NCBI GenBank assembly: GCA_903772945.1
Contig: CAICTM010000035.1
Coordinates: forward strand, 98,211-162,210
Length of the DNA stretch: 64,000 nucleotides
Reading direction: 5' to 3'
From: Seminavis robusta
Taxonomy: Eukaryota; Bacillariophyta; Bacillariophyceae; Naviculales; Naviculaceae
Each line of letters opens with the position of its first letter. The first letter of the stretch is position 1. Below, in pieces: positions 1-10,060 of the stretch. Position numbers and translations under genes: made by a program. The notes below the pieces were generated by a model, which saw nothing but the letters and a program-made list of their open reading frames with translations, ran no database searches and was not told the DNA's origin.

Positions 1-51
1 GAATGATTCAAGTCATACTCTAGTATTGGAAAGCCCACCAAGTTTGCCTAT

Positions 52-669
52 TTATTTCTCTTCTGCCTTCTTCTTCTTCTTGGGTTCTTTCAAGATATAG
101 TTGGGACTATCGGCCGGGATACCACTGCAAAGGACACTTCCCTGTGTCTTGACGAGAGGTTCGGATCCATCGAGGCATTCGAGGGGACAGTTGGCCGCCT
201 TGCCACTGCATTTACAGAGGTATTGATCGAGCTGTTGGTAGAGACCACATTCCAAATGCAGATTCACATAGTCATCGCACCAGGCAGCAACAACCGAGTT
301 GTTCTCGCAGCCCGTCATTTCGTGGTACTCCTTGAGCACGTAATTGGGAGAATCATGCGGCAAATGGCGACAGACAATCCCGTAGTGCGTCTTCTCGACC
401 AGCTCGCTGCCACCCACGCATTCGGACGGACATTTGCTGGGATCTTTGAAGCACTGGCAGCCGTACTCGTCAAAATTGGGGAGGAGACCACATTCGATAT
501 CCTGAAAGACGTGGCTGTTACACCAGGCTCCGACCACGGCGTTTTCTTCGCAATGTTGGACCTTCCCGTCCCGGCGGTTGAAGACACTGGGGATTTCAAT
601 CTCATGACTGTCCTCGGTTGCCGATGCAGCTGAAAGAGCGAGGAGTAGCAAGTAAGGAGAGCGGAGCAT
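52..669 (-). CDS. Secreted protein with two 8-cysteine repeats
   Basis: This 205-residue protein has no recognised family. It opens with a hydrophobic signal peptide (about residues 3-17), so it is probably secreted or lumenal. The mature part is two tandem modules of about 75 residues (about 38-113 and 120-195). Each has eight cysteines in the same order and shared landmarks: AWC, ECGL, a C-x-C pair, ECxxGSE, and a closing DSPNY(V/I)LKE. Eight cysteines per module suggests four disulfides each. The C-terminus is a lysine-rich tail ending AEEK, without a KDEL-type retrieval signal. The start is the only upstream Met placing the hydrophobic segment at the N-terminus. The internal duplication is seen directly; extracellular location is inference, and I cannot name a ligand or activity. 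Confidence 0.8.
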   Translation of the reverse strand: MLRSPYLLLLALSAASATEDSHEIEIPSVFNRRDGKVQHCEENAVVGAWCNSHVFQDIECGLLPNFDEYGCQCFKDPSKCPSECVGGSELVEKTHYGIVCRHLPHDSPNYVLKEYHEMTGCENNSVVAAWCDDYVNLHLECGLYQQLDQYLCKCSGKAANCPLECLDGSEPLVKTQGSVLCSGIPADSPNYILKEPKKKKKAEEK

Positions 670-1401
670 GGCGGTGGTGATGTACGTAGATGATGAAAAG
701 AAGTGAACTCGGAGAGCTTGTTGACTGTATGTTCTGTTTTATGAGCTTTGAGACAAGGTGATGAGAAGGAAGCTGGAGGCATCAGCGAAGAAAGATCGCT
801 TTGGAGGCTTCTCTTTTGGTTGACACAAAGATCGTTCTCATTCAATCACTGATCAGTCACGGATACCGGCACGAATGCGGATCAAAGAACGTTGTGATGA
901 CCAACGGCGCATTGGCCGACGACTTTGTAAGGGCGACCGGTGCCTTCCCATAAATAATCAATCCATCTGAGCAGGTTAGAGCTAGCTACCGGTAGGCTAC
1001 CGGTAGTAGTCACACCTTTGGACGACAACAATGAAGCAACCAGAGACAAAGAAACATACCGGTATGCGAAACATTGGCCGCAACACCCAGGCCCGTTCTG
1101 GAGGCAGCCTTCAAAGAAACAGGCCAGGAAGAGGGATTCGATTCCCAGGGTGCAAGTCTTCCCGCCACATCCCTTCTGGAGCATGCTAAAGAACTGCCGT
1201 GAGCTTCAATTTTCCTGGACTTAACTGCTGACCTGGCGGGCTATAGCTTGGTGCCACATCTAGCTAGCTCTAGAACCTGCAGAAGTCGATTCCAACTGCT
1301 GATTTCAGTTTTCGTGTGTTGTTGGGTTCCCTAATATTTTACCGTGCGGTATTTTAAATTATTCATCCTATGATACAAGAGCAGCTACGTTGTATGACAG
1401 C
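670..1401. other. Intergenic region, no gene seen
   Basis: This is upstream DNA of the Cys-rich gene and the 3' flank of the TPR/SAP gene. It holds only short overlapping ORFs without family features. Palindromic words such as CTACCGGTAG and ATACCGGTAT recur around 990-1065, as they do in other intergenic parts of the window. Confidence 0.5.
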
Positions 1402-2843
1402 CTATGGTGCCAACCCAGAATCATTCATGAGAGATTCAAAGAGTCGATCTTGAAGCTCAGTCTTGTATCCAATCGACGACGCTCCCCGAACCTGCAATGC
1501 TCTTTGAATTTCAGGCAGTGTCATTTTGGCAATGCTTTTCCGCACCGAGTCGGAAAATAAAGGATCCGCGTCTACAACCTTTTTGGAGTTGGTCGACTTT
1601 TTTGCCTCCGTTGCTGCTGTTTCTGCCGACTCATGGAATGGTGTATTGTCATTGGATGGTTTCAATAGTTCCAAGGGGTCGACATCCATATCATCATCAT
1701 CAAACCAATCTCGTTCCGACATGTGCAGCAACGGCAGTACATGGACGATATTGTCACCGTTTCCAGCTGTATTGGGAGCATTGCGAATTGCCATTTTCAT
1801 GCATTCCTTGCTTTCGTTTTCCTCTCCCAGCGTCTCATAATGGAGCCCGAGGTAGTACCAGGCATTCAACTTCCACATTTTGATATCAAATCGAGGCAGA
1901 TCATCAAAGTTGCCACCAATGGATCGTAATTTGGCCCTGGATAAGATTTCTCCTCCAGCATCATTGTCGACAGACGATTCGAACAAATCCCCCGCTATCC
2001 GCACTACCTTTCGTGTTTCGGCAAAGAGGGAATCGGGATCTTCCTCGTGTTCTGGTATTGGTTGCAACTGTTGTCGGACTTGATCCAGATCTTCTCGTGT
2101 GATGCGTCCTTTCTTATTCTTTTTGGCCAAGTGTGCCATCTTTAATTCACAGGCATGTCTCCAGATGCGTTCTTCACTGGCACGACAACCGAATTTGGAT
2201 TCGTAAATTGCCGCCGAATTGGCGAAAATGTTGGCCGCTGATTCCAACTCGTCCAGATAGAATTTGACAATACCGGCTTGCCACAAATAGGCATTGGGAC
2301 GGAGTTTAAAGACTTCGTCAAATGCTGCACTGGCATCTTCCAAATCCAGCTGAAATGTGGGGAGAGATGAAAGTGTTGTTTGCAGAGGGGAAGAAAACAG
2401 GATAAGATTGAGGCATAATGGGTATCTCCGATAGAATCAGAGCTTAATGGCTCAGAACTGGAGATAAAGCCAATTTTCACATTGATCAAAGCGTTACCCA
2501 CCATTTTCAGAGACTCCATTCCTTCTTCTGTCAAGCTAAATACCTTTTGGTCCTCCCTGGAAGCCTGTCTCATCCATTCTTCTTCGGTAGCCTTTGGATT
2601 CAAGGCTAAATCAGAGGCATCCCGTAGTGCCGAAGTCTTGCCAATCACCACGTCACTTTTCCGTTGCTTCCGTCGCTTCTCTTCATCTCGTCTTTCTTGG
2701 CTAGCGGCACTGCGGCTACTCATCAGGAGCAGAGACTGCCATTGTCGAATTCCCACTCGATTCCTCTGTTGCGAAACGCTAAAGGAACGGGCCTCCAGTG
2801 CTACCAGTAACAGCAGCGCCAGTTTCTTCCACACTAGCAACAT
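1402..2843 (-). CDS. Plastid-type TPR-like protein with C-terminal SAP domain (2 exons)
   Basis: Exons are complement(2502..2843) and complement(1402..2349), giving 429 residues. The 152-nt intron uses GTGGGT and CAG and is in phase 0; the neighbouring GTAACG donor would break the frame. The N-terminus is a signal peptide followed by ARSF-S, resembling the phenylalanine-dependent cleavage site of diatom plastid precursors, so plastid import is likely. After a basic linker, exon 2 starts with TPR-like helices (a run with KLRPNAYLWQAGIVKFYLDE, then AANIFANSAAIYE). The last 40 residues match a SAP motif (LPEIQRALQVRG, then GYKTELQDRL), a nucleic-acid-binding helix-extension-helix fold. A role at plastid nucleoids or RNA is inference. 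The alternative is a cytosolic TPR protein if the leader is misread. Confidence 0.75.
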
Positions 2844-3570
2844 TCCTCCTAGAAATCTTAATAAAACAGAACTCTTGCAAAAGGATTGATTCTATCCGAT
2901 AATGACAAAACAATTCTAGCTAGATAGTACTGGTACACGTGTAGCGCCCAAAGCAATGCTTCTTCTTCCGCAACCAGATATGTGATTGGTGTCGGCGTGA
3001 CAGCTTGCATTTATTTGGATTGGCGATTTGATTTGGTGGTTGGCGCAGTCGAGTCACAATTCCGAGTGACGAACGTGAATTCTTCAGTGACGAACGACAT
3101 GTCATCAGAACATGTACCGGTACATAACCCAAGAAGGATCTTTGTCGGAGCTTCGAGGGCACCGGTAACGGTGGGTCCAGCATCCATCTTCCTTTGGACA
3201 ACAAGATAGAATAATTTCTTTCCCTGGAACCAGGTTGCACTGCTGCTACAAGTGGTCCAATACAAGATAGCACATGTGGAAGTTAGCTAGCAAGTACAGT
3301 AATAAGTAGTGCTAGCTATCGAGTTGCTTTCACAGGTTCATTGACAATCACGAGACCCAACGAGAGAATCTTTTGACCAGAACGAAGTGGATGCTTCAAG
3401 AACCCGCACGAAACGGTCGAGCGAGAAAACGAGGCAGACCAGACCTGCAGCAAAATCCCAGATGGAGGGAAGCGGATCATGCATTGACTGTCCTAAACAT
3501 AAGAGAGAATATCTTTGATTCATTGTTTATGTTTGTTCGGATACAAAAGAAACAGTAAAGATAAGACAAA
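2844..3570. other. Divergent intergenic region between the TPR/SAP and GNAT genes
   Basis: About 730 nt separate two divergently transcribed genes and should hold both promoters. Short ORFs on both strands overlap each other and show no domain. The words ACCGGTAC and GCTAGCTA occur around 3110-3320. No TATA box or other element can be assigned with confidence. Confidence 0.4.
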
Positions 3571-4251
3571 ATGACGACCATTGGTGCTGTTTCGGCTCAG
3601 AACTTGGCGTCTCCAACAACGAGCGCCATGAACGATAAAGATTCACAAGAAACCTTCATCATCGCGCAGGCCACCGATGCCGACATTGAAGGTATCCTGC
3701 AACTACAGGCCAAAAACTTGCCCAAGAACATTTCCAAGGAAGAAGCGGAATCCCAAGGGTTTGTTACCATTCAACATGATTTTGATGTTCTCCAGCGCAT
3801 GAATAGTCCCCATCCCCACGTTGTGGCCAAAGAACCAGACACCCAAAAAGTAATTGGCTATGCTCTCGTCATGTTGCCTGAGTTTCGTCATGATATACCC
3901 GCTGGAGCTCCCTTGGTAGATCAAATTGATACCGTTGTATACGAGGGAGATCGGCTTGGTGAGGAGGACAGGAACAGCAAAACAAAAAAGTATGTGCTGG
4001 TGGGTCAACTGTGCGTTGCCAAGGAGTACCGAGGACAGGGGATTTCCTCCGCCATGTACCGAGAGTATCAACGTCGCATGGCACCTCATTTCCGCTATGT
4101 CGTGACTGCTGTTGACCTCCGCAACACAAGATCCATGAGAGCACATGAAAAGGTTGGATTTCAGGTTGTCCATCGTTTTGGTGGTGCCACTGACGCCAGT
4201 GCTGAGTGGGCCATTATGTTGTTTCCCACAACCAAAAACAAACGCCGTTGA
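3571..4251 (+). CDS. GNAT-family N-acetyltransferase
   Basis: This single-exon protein of 226 residues is a GCN5-related acetyltransferase, which transfers acetyl from acetyl-CoA to an amine. The acetyl-CoA pyrophosphate loop is YRGQGIS at residues 153-159 (motif Q/R-x-x-G-x-G/A), preceded by the beta-4 strand YVLVGQLCVA. Motif B follows as NTRSMRAHEKVGF at about 185-197, the usual place for the late helix and the E-K-x-GF signature. The N-terminal 30 residues look disordered, and the fold starts at about residue 30 (IIAQATDADIEGILQLQ). There is no targeting signal, so it is probably cytosolic or nuclear. The substrate cannot be told from sequence. The start is the first ATG after in-frame stops (AAAATGAC context). 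Confidence 0.85.
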   Translation: MTTIGAVSAQNLASPTTSAMNDKDSQETFIIAQATDADIEGILQLQAKNLPKNISKEEAESQGFVTIQHDFDVLQRMNSPHPHVVAKEPDTQKVIGYALVMLPEFRHDIPAGAPLVDQIDTVVYEGDRLGEEDRNSKTKKYVLVGQLCVAKEYRGQGISSAMYREYQRRMAPHFRYVVTAVDLRNTRSMRAHEKVGFQVVHRFGGATDASAEWAIMLFPTTKNKRR

Positions 4252-4359
4252 ATAGCTTGCAGGCCCTACGGTAGGCTATTATTGGCTAGTTAGAAGATGA
4301 GGAGATGAGGTGACTAGCTAGTCGTGTTACAGATGCTGTTTTGCAGCACCAATGGAATG

Positions 4360-5361
4360 CTATTGAGACGTTGTCGCCATATTTGGGCAGTCAGCTAATG
4401 CTCGCTTCATGTCCGTAGGCAGGGAGTGTACACGTTTGTGACCTCTACCACAGGAAAGGATAGGAGTATTGTAGGACCTTCGCTTCTGTTGCGTGTCCCT
4501 CTGTATCTGATACAGTTTGTCGACAAGATCCCACTTGTCGACATCTTCTTCTTCTTCTCGTTCTTCTACCAATCGCACCATTCTCCCCATTACTTGCCGG
4601 ATGCGTCGGTTGCCACTTTTACAGCAGTCCAATTGTGCATTCACCTCTTGCACCCGTGCTGTCTCTTCGCAGACACGATTCTGGTAGTGCGTCAATATGA
4701 CTTGACCTTCTTCCATCTTTCCCCTTTCTAGTCTGGCCTTCTTTTTCAGCTGTGATTGTTTCCTTCGTTCCAATCGCAGCTGTCGATTCCTTCTTTTGAG
4801 AGCTTTGCATCGTCTTTGCAGAAACGCATTGCTCTTTTTGAACAATTTGAGACGGCACGTAAGCTCGTCAATGCTCTCACGGGACTCTTGAAGGACTTGC
4901 TCGGAATGCTGAATCTCCACCGCCAACTCTCCTCGTGATTCCATGCCTACTTCCAGAAGCAGTTCAATCTTTCTTCTCTCCTTTTGAACTGCAATGCGCT
5001 CTAGATCGGATTGTGTTTGCAGTTGGATTGCCTGCAACTTTGCCCGTAAGGCTTGTTCTTGCCTTTGGTAAGCTTGCAGGTATCCGCGAAAGCACCTTTG
5101 GATGACCCGAGCCGCATGGTGCTTATCTATGGCCTGTTCCTTTTGTATGGACACTGCCTTGGATACATATGTTCCTCTATCGGCAAGTTTGATACTAGTA
5201 CTAGACTCAACTTCTTTCAGTGCAAACATTGGCATGTGGAGTGGTGGGAGCAAGAGCATTCCTTCCTCTTTCTCTCCTAGTAGAGCTGCCGATAACCTAC
5301 GCTCTGTGGGTGGAGTGTTCGAGCACAAAAGTAAGGGTGCAACCGTCATGGCCATGTTCAT
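4360..5361 (-). CDS. IQ-motif coiled-coil protein
   Basis: This single-exon protein has about 333 residues from the ATG cluster MNMAM. The frame stays open to a further ATG at 5487, but that stretch contains repeated ACTAATAC units and reads like 5' leader. An IQ calmodulin-binding motif (AARVIQRCFRGYLQAYQRQ, counting about residues 80-100) is followed by a long charged, heptad-like region rich in Glu, Arg, Lys and Gln to about residue 290, predicted coiled coil. The tail is basic. IQ motifs bind calmodulin or myosin light chains; a cytoskeletal or ciliary-type scaffold role is inference. I do not recognise an orthologue outside diatoms. The hydrophobic start (APLLLCS) is too short for a membrane anchor. 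Confidence 0.65.
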   Translation of the reverse strand: MNMAMTVAPLLLCSNTPPTERRLSAALLGEKEEGMLLLPPLHMPMFALKEVESSTSIKLADRGTYVSKAVSIQKEQAIDKHHAARVIQRCFRGYLQAYQRQEQALRAKLQAIQLQTQSDLERIAVQKERRKIELLLEVGMESRGELAVEIQHSEQVLQESRESIDELTCRLKLFKKSNAFLQRRCKALKRRNRQLRLERRKQSQLKKKARLERGKMEEGQVILTHYQNRVCEETARVQEVNAQLDCCKSGNRRIRQVMGRMVRLVEEREEEEDVDKWDLVDKLYQIQRDTQQKRRSYNTPILSCGRGHKRVHSLPTDMKRALADCPNMATTSQ

Positions 5362-5487
5362 AGTCTCGTAGTGTATTAGTGTATTAGTGTCGTGTACTGG
5401 CAGCGAAGCAAGGTCAAGAGATGAAATAATGAGCAATGAACAATCCTCTCCGCGTATCTCGGAGAAGCCTTGAACGGACAGAACCAA

Positions 5488-6485
5488 GATAATCTTTGGT
5501 CCTGTTCGTCTCTGTGTTCTGCATCAAGCCAAAGAAGTAGGACCGTGATGGACACGCAGAACTATTACTCAACAGGTAGTAGCATGCATAGAAAAGATGA
5601 GAGTCTTCGTCCATCCATCATCCCCATTGATGGAAATGTGTCGATGCACCCACCAATTGAGGCGAAAAGCGAAAGTCATCGGGTATCTTGTGAAAAACCT
5701 GGTCATCAAGCCAGTCAAACTGCTTAATGCTATCAAGACGAAGGAAAGGCTTCTGAGACCAATGTTGCTCCAATTTTACCGTGTAATATCACTCGCTAAG
5801 CAACAACAAAGATACAAGCCTCAGAGATACCGGTAGACACAACTGTAAAGCGGGTGTAAGGATAGACACTGGTTAGCAACAATGACCGGTAGCTGTTTCC
5901 AGGAGATAAAAGCCTTCGGGATTTATTGCGGGCAGAGTCATTGGTACTGGATGTATCGCGGGTGAAAGCGAAGATGCAGGTCGGCTCTAGATATCTGGCA
6001 AGATGAACTGGGATCTCATTTACATATTTGTTGGTTGACTGTTGGATTGGGGGATTGCCCTCGAACGTTGCTCTACGATTGGTGCCGATGCCCTCTTTAT
6101 TTTATCGTCAAAATAGGCAGTCCAGTCCAGACAAACCAGCATCTTCGCCACAAGTTATCGAATCCAATCCCAACCGATCATTTTAGAGTCGAGTCATTTG
6201 GCACAACTGATATGATTGAATGATTGAATTCAATCATGCAAGACATCACTTGCTTGGCGGCCACATTGTAGGACCTGGTTCACGGTCGCGGTGCAATCTG
6301 CTGTGCAAATCAACGGACTGTCACTGGAATACCACAACATCGATGCATTAGTCTTGCTTGCTAGCTAGTTGTAAGAGATCAACAAGGTCTTACCCAAGTT
6401 AGTGAGCTCGCCAGCTACAGCTGTCATTACCCCTTGCGCATTCTGCGAATCAAACCTTTCATGCCTACATCGTAGCTAGTCCAGG
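5488..6485. other. Intergenic region, no gene seen
   Basis: The stretch between the IQ-protein gene and the duplicated 3' end of the NPPY gene has only short unsupported ORFs. It carries scattered TACCGGTA and CTAGCTAG words (for example near 5828, 5886 and 6360). Confidence 0.4.
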
Positions 6486-6786
6486 AGTGGATGGAAGGTC
6501 TTGCAAGCCGACTGGATCTAGGGGTTTCCTCGCTCACTTGGTGGTTTGAAGCATTTTCCAATACAGTATCCCATCTTATTGTCGCATCTCCTCAGTAGCG
6601 TTTCTTCTTTGGTTTGTTCCCGCCGCTATTAGAGTGGATCGATGGTCTTGCAAGCCCACTGGATCTAGGGGCGTCCTCGCTCACTTGGTGGTTTGAAACA
6701 TTGATGGTTTGAAACATTGTCCATATCCCATCTTATTGTTGCATCTCCTCAGTAGCGTTTCTTCTTTGGTTTCCCGCCGCTATTAG
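6486..6786. repeat. Tandem duplication of a gene 3' end (two units of about 150 bp)
   Basis: Unit A (6486-6632) and unit B (6633-6786) abut exactly and are near-identical apart from point changes and a small extra duplication of TGGTTTGAAACATT in B. On the minus strand unit B contains the last codons, stop and 3' flank of the NPPY gene. Unit A contains a second copy of the same terminal codons, NSGG-(N)-KPKKKRY-stop, with one extra Asn codon. The second terminus is not reached by translation, because the first stop lies upstream of it. Confidence 0.85.
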
Positions 6787-8101
6787 CTTGTCCTGTGGGT
6801 GTCCGTTTGTGGCGTCCTTTGGAATTCTGGTTTGGTTTTGTGAATTGTTGTGACGATTGCTCCTGGTTATTGTTGCCATTCAGAGTCTTTTTCTTGGCCG
6901 CTCGTTTGCGTGCTCGAGGATTGGGTCGTTTGTTAGTGACATCAAATTCTCCCTTGAACTCACGTGGGAGATGTGCCGTACAGTTGGCATAGTGCAACCG
7001 TTGGTGATTGTTGTTGGAGCTATTACTACTCGAATGATGTGATCCAGACGGTCCAAAGGTTTGCACCAACCAAGATGAGGATTGTGTTTTGCTACTAGGC
7101 TCCAACATCATATTCATCATCATGAGACTGGGTACATGACAATACCAAAAAGACGGAAAGGGAGCTGTTTGTGTCTTTCCACGGGATAGAGCCGTGCTTC
7201 CCTTGTCGGCACTGACCCATGAAGGAGGTTCGTAGGAGTATCGGTAACTGTTCTTGGGGACTAGGTAAAAGAGTTCTCGGTTGGGATTGCTGTCGGATTC
7301 CCTGTGTCCCTCTCTTCCTCGGGCATTGGAATCAAAGTACTCTTGGAAGAATGGCTTTGTGTAGACATAGTGAGGTAGCAGCAAGAGGAAGGGAACCAAC
7401 GCCTGCTTGGGTGGTTGTTCTCTGTTCTTTTTCCTCTTTTTGGAAGGATTATCTTTGTCGTTGTGGTGGTGTTTGTGGTAGTAATTGTTGGTCACAAACT
7501 TCAAGAGAGATTCCATGTGGTGTCCAGAATACGGTGGATTGGTGATGAGTACATCATGGGGAGGCACTTGGTCGTTGGCAATATCGTCGTAAAAATCCCT
7601 GTTGTCATTAATGACATTGTGGAAACCGAGGCTCTCCAGCTTTTTCTTGATTCCTCCGTCACAGTAGTACGGGTCGAAAATCTTCAAGCTTTTTCTGTCT
7701 TTTCCGCATGCTTTGGCAATTTGATCCAATACATCAATGATATCTTGATAGGCTCGAAAGGGAGTTTCACAATGATCTGCTTCATCGACTTGAAATGGAT
7801 GGCGCCCCTTTTCATTGGTTTGCTTAAGGGGTGGTTCTGCTGGTGACTCTTTGGATTTTTGGTGGTTCTGTATTGTTGGCATAAGTTTTGACTCCACTGT
7901 TCCACCACTACAAGACAATGATGTTGGATCGTCTTTGACGGACTGAGATTTGACGCTGTCGTCAGAGGTATTCGCTTCCTTCACAGCTTCGACATCTGCT
8001 TCTCTCTTTCTCTTCTTTCGTTCCTTGCGTTCCTTCTTCGCCAACTTCTTGCGCTCTTTTTTGCTAAGCTTTGCTTCATCCATCACTTTGGTGGTGTCCA
8101 T
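6749..8101 (-). CDS. NPPY-motif methyltransferase-like protein
   Basis: This protein has about 450 residues from the Met at 8101 (TCCATGG context on the plus strand). The frame is open 64 codons further up, but that extension lacks coding character. Residues about 10-35 are a dense Lys/Arg stretch (KKERKKLAKKERKERKKRKR), typical of nucleolar signals. The central domain holds FDPYYCDGG-x-KKKLESLGF and then DVLITNPPYSG, matching motif I-like and motif IV (N-P-P-Y) of class I SAM-dependent methyltransferases acting on amino groups of nucleobases or glutamine. The C-terminal 90 residues are basic and disordered, ending GGKPKKKRY. A nucleolar RNA or protein methyltransferase is the likeliest reading, but motif I is atypical, so activity is uncertain. 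Confidence 0.7.
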   Translation of the reverse strand: MDTTKVMDEAKLSKKERKKLAKKERKERKKRKREADVEAVKEANTSDDSVKSQSVKDDPTSLSCSGGTVESKLMPTIQNHQKSKESPAEPPLKQTNEKGRHPFQVDEADHCETPFRAYQDIIDVLDQIAKACGKDRKSLKIFDPYYCDGGIKKKLESLGFHNVINDNRDFYDDIANDQVPPHDVLITNPPYSGHHMESLLKFVTNNYYHKHHHNDKDNPSKKRKKNREQPPKQALVPFLLLLPHYVYTKPFFQEYFDSNARGREGHRESDSNPNRELFYLVPKNSYRYSYEPPSWVSADKGSTALSRGKTQTAPFPSFWYCHVPSLMMMNMMLEPSSKTQSSSWLVQTFGPSGSHHSSSNSSNNNHQRLHYANCTAHLPREFKGEFDVTNKRPNPRARKRAAKKKTLNGNNNQEQSSQQFTKPNQNSKGRHKRTPTGQANSGGKPKKKRY

Positions 8102-8757
8102 GGTGTGGCTTTGTGCTGTTGTTGGCGGCACACAAAGATTTGCGGATGTGCATCTAACGTTACCCTTAACCTTACAAAGCAAAACAACGCATCGCATCCA
8201 ACATCTCGCAAGAGCTTGGTTGGAACAGATCCTCATCATTCCTTTCACCTTTCCCTCATCCTCCTCGGGAACCCATTCTCCCCCATAGTCCACTCTAATC
8301 TATACCTAACTTCAAAGACTATCGTTCCTTTCATCAGCAACCTACCTCTACACTGTACCGCTACCATCTAGCATGCCTCACTGGCTGTGAACGTATCTGC
8401 CCCAACATCACCATACGACAGACTCTGACCACATGCATTTGCATGACATAAATAACACTATAGAGGATAGAATGAACTAGAAACCAACACGAACGAGCCA
8501 GTAATAGCAAGGAAGAAAGCCTGAATCGCTTCATCCGGCCAAACAGTACAGTACCGATGGCAGATTAGTAACGAGAACAAACTATTGACCACAACAAACT
8601 AATAATGCAGCGTTGGGTGGTGCGATTGCTTCTCTCATTAATTTCTAGCTAGACAGCGATCTTCCAGTTTCTTTTCGCCACTTTCTATGACAGCGACACA
8701 CCTCCAACACGTCATGACTACGGTGTCCACTTCTCCTGTGAATCCCTACTGAGAGGA
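8102..8757. other. Intergenic region, no gene seen
   Basis: These 650 nt are upstream of the NPPY gene and downstream of the FKBP gene. The first 190 nt remain open in the NPPY frame but show no domain. Nothing else is recognisable. Confidence 0.4.
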
Positions 8758-9441
8758 TTACCTGGCATCATCCGTCCTGTCCGTCTTGCATGGATAGCTT
8801 GGTTCTGTGCAGCATGCCTGCGCTACCAAACCATTCGGGTTGCTCTCGGCATCTCCAAATGGTACATCCACACATCGTAATATCTCAACTTCAAAGCGGA
8901 GGAGCTCATCGCGTGGCACAGGTTTTAATAGGCCCATTTTCATCGCATCGTACCGAGAGACACCCGCATGACCATATCCCAGCGGCGATGGAATGACTAT
9001 TCGACGGATTCCTCCATATCTCATGCCACGAATCCCATCTTCAACTCCCAAAGTGATAATGGGACGTTTACTGGAATCGCCACCAAACACATCAAAGTTC
9101 ACCACACTCCCTAGTTGATGCAGTATCGGTTGCCCCTGTTCTCGAGTGTCGACAATCACAGAACCATCTCGGCGAAGTCCTTGTAAATGCAGAACTACTA
9201 CGTCCTTTCCTCCCACGACATCTCCTTGACCAATTCGATCATCGCGAAACTGGACACCCGTGATGGTGGACTGAATCTCGTCTACTTCCAGAATGGCGGC
9301 CGAGGACGAGAATACCGGAAGCAGGGCTCCGGCTGCTGGACTGAGGAGCAAATGCCGACGTCTTGCGTCCAGAAGCGACAGCGAGGACGCTCCCAGGAAT
9401 GATAACAAAAGCACAAGGATCGTCAAGACAAGAGGCATCAT
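8758..9441 (-). CDS. FKBP-type peptidyl-prolyl isomerase, probably thylakoid lumen
   Basis: This single-exon protein has 227 residues. An N-terminal signal peptide (LVLTILVLLLSFLGASS) is followed by a triple-Arg stretch (DARRRHLLL), a second hydrophobic segment and SSAA. This is the layout of a diatom lumen precursor using the twin-arginine route after plastid import. The mature part is one FKBP domain (about residues 55-195): VVVLHLQGLRRDGSVIVDT for the early strands, GVEDGIRGMRYGGIRRIVIP for the conserved G-I-x-G-M-x-x-G-G-x-R core, and a final strand LLRFEVEILRCVDV. FKBPs catalyse cis-trans isomerisation at proline and assist folding of photosynthetic proteins. Several rotamase residues are replaced, as in many lumenal FKBPs, so catalysis is not certain. 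Confidence 0.85.
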   Translation of the reverse strand: MMPLVLTILVLLLSFLGASSLSLLDARRRHLLLSPAAGALLPVFSSSAAILEVDEIQSTITGVQFRDDRIGQGDVVGGKDVVVLHLQGLRRDGSVIVDTREQGQPILHQLGSVVNFDVFGGDSSKRPIITLGVEDGIRGMRYGGIRRIVIPSPLGYGHAGVSRYDAMKMGLLKPVPRDELLRFEVEILRCVDVPFGDAESNPNGLVAQACCTEPSYPCKTDRTDDAR

Positions 9442-10060
9442 CTATCTCTCTTTGACATTGACAACAACAAGACAGGCCAGGAAAGGCGGATGGCCGATGG
9501 TGCCGATGGTCCGATGGATAGAACATGTTAACACTGGTATCGGTATTTGTAGGGTTAGGGAGTATCTTCGCATTGACATTGAGTCGTGCAATGGGTATCT
9601 TTCTCAACTCTGAAGACGAACTCGAGATTTCAAACAACCGCAATGGCAGCTCCAGAATACCAATCCAGAGCATTGCTTTCTTCAAGAGAAGAGACCAATA
9701 CACTAGTACGTACAACTACGAGAAGCACTATTGGCGTAGCGTATCTCTTTTACTAGTAGTAGTAGTAGTAGTAGTAGTAGTAGCGTAGTACCTGTTCAAT
9801 TAGAAACGCCACCGAGACGCGCGAAGGAATTTCAAAATGAAATTTCGAAACTAACAAGTTCATGTGGCAAGACCGAAGAACGATGCCTTCACCTGAAAAC
9901 CAGATTTTGAAATAAAATGGTTTCTTTCGGCGATTGAGCTTGGTGCTCGAACTTGGCAGCTCTTGGCTCACAATCTCTCGCAGAAGAAGAAGAAACCCAA
10001 ACGACTTTTTCTTTCGCGTCTATTTTCGTTCGTTACTCGTCAATCAATCAATCGTCAACC
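9442..10060. other. Divergent promoter region, FKBP gene and 10061 gene
   Basis: About 620 nt separate the starts of two divergently transcribed genes. It holds the (TAG)10 microsatellite at 9754-9783 and a 36-codon upstream extension of the 10061 frame. No promoter element can be assigned with confidence. Confidence 0.4.
9754..9783. repeat. (TAG)n microsatellite, 10 units
   Basis: Ten uninterrupted TAG units lie in the divergent intergenic region. Confidence 0.95.

Noticed and set aside
315-845. A 176-codon minus-strand ORF overlapping the Cys-rich gene
   Set aside because: Its frame differs from the Cys-rich repeat frame, which has clear internal duplication and a signal peptide.
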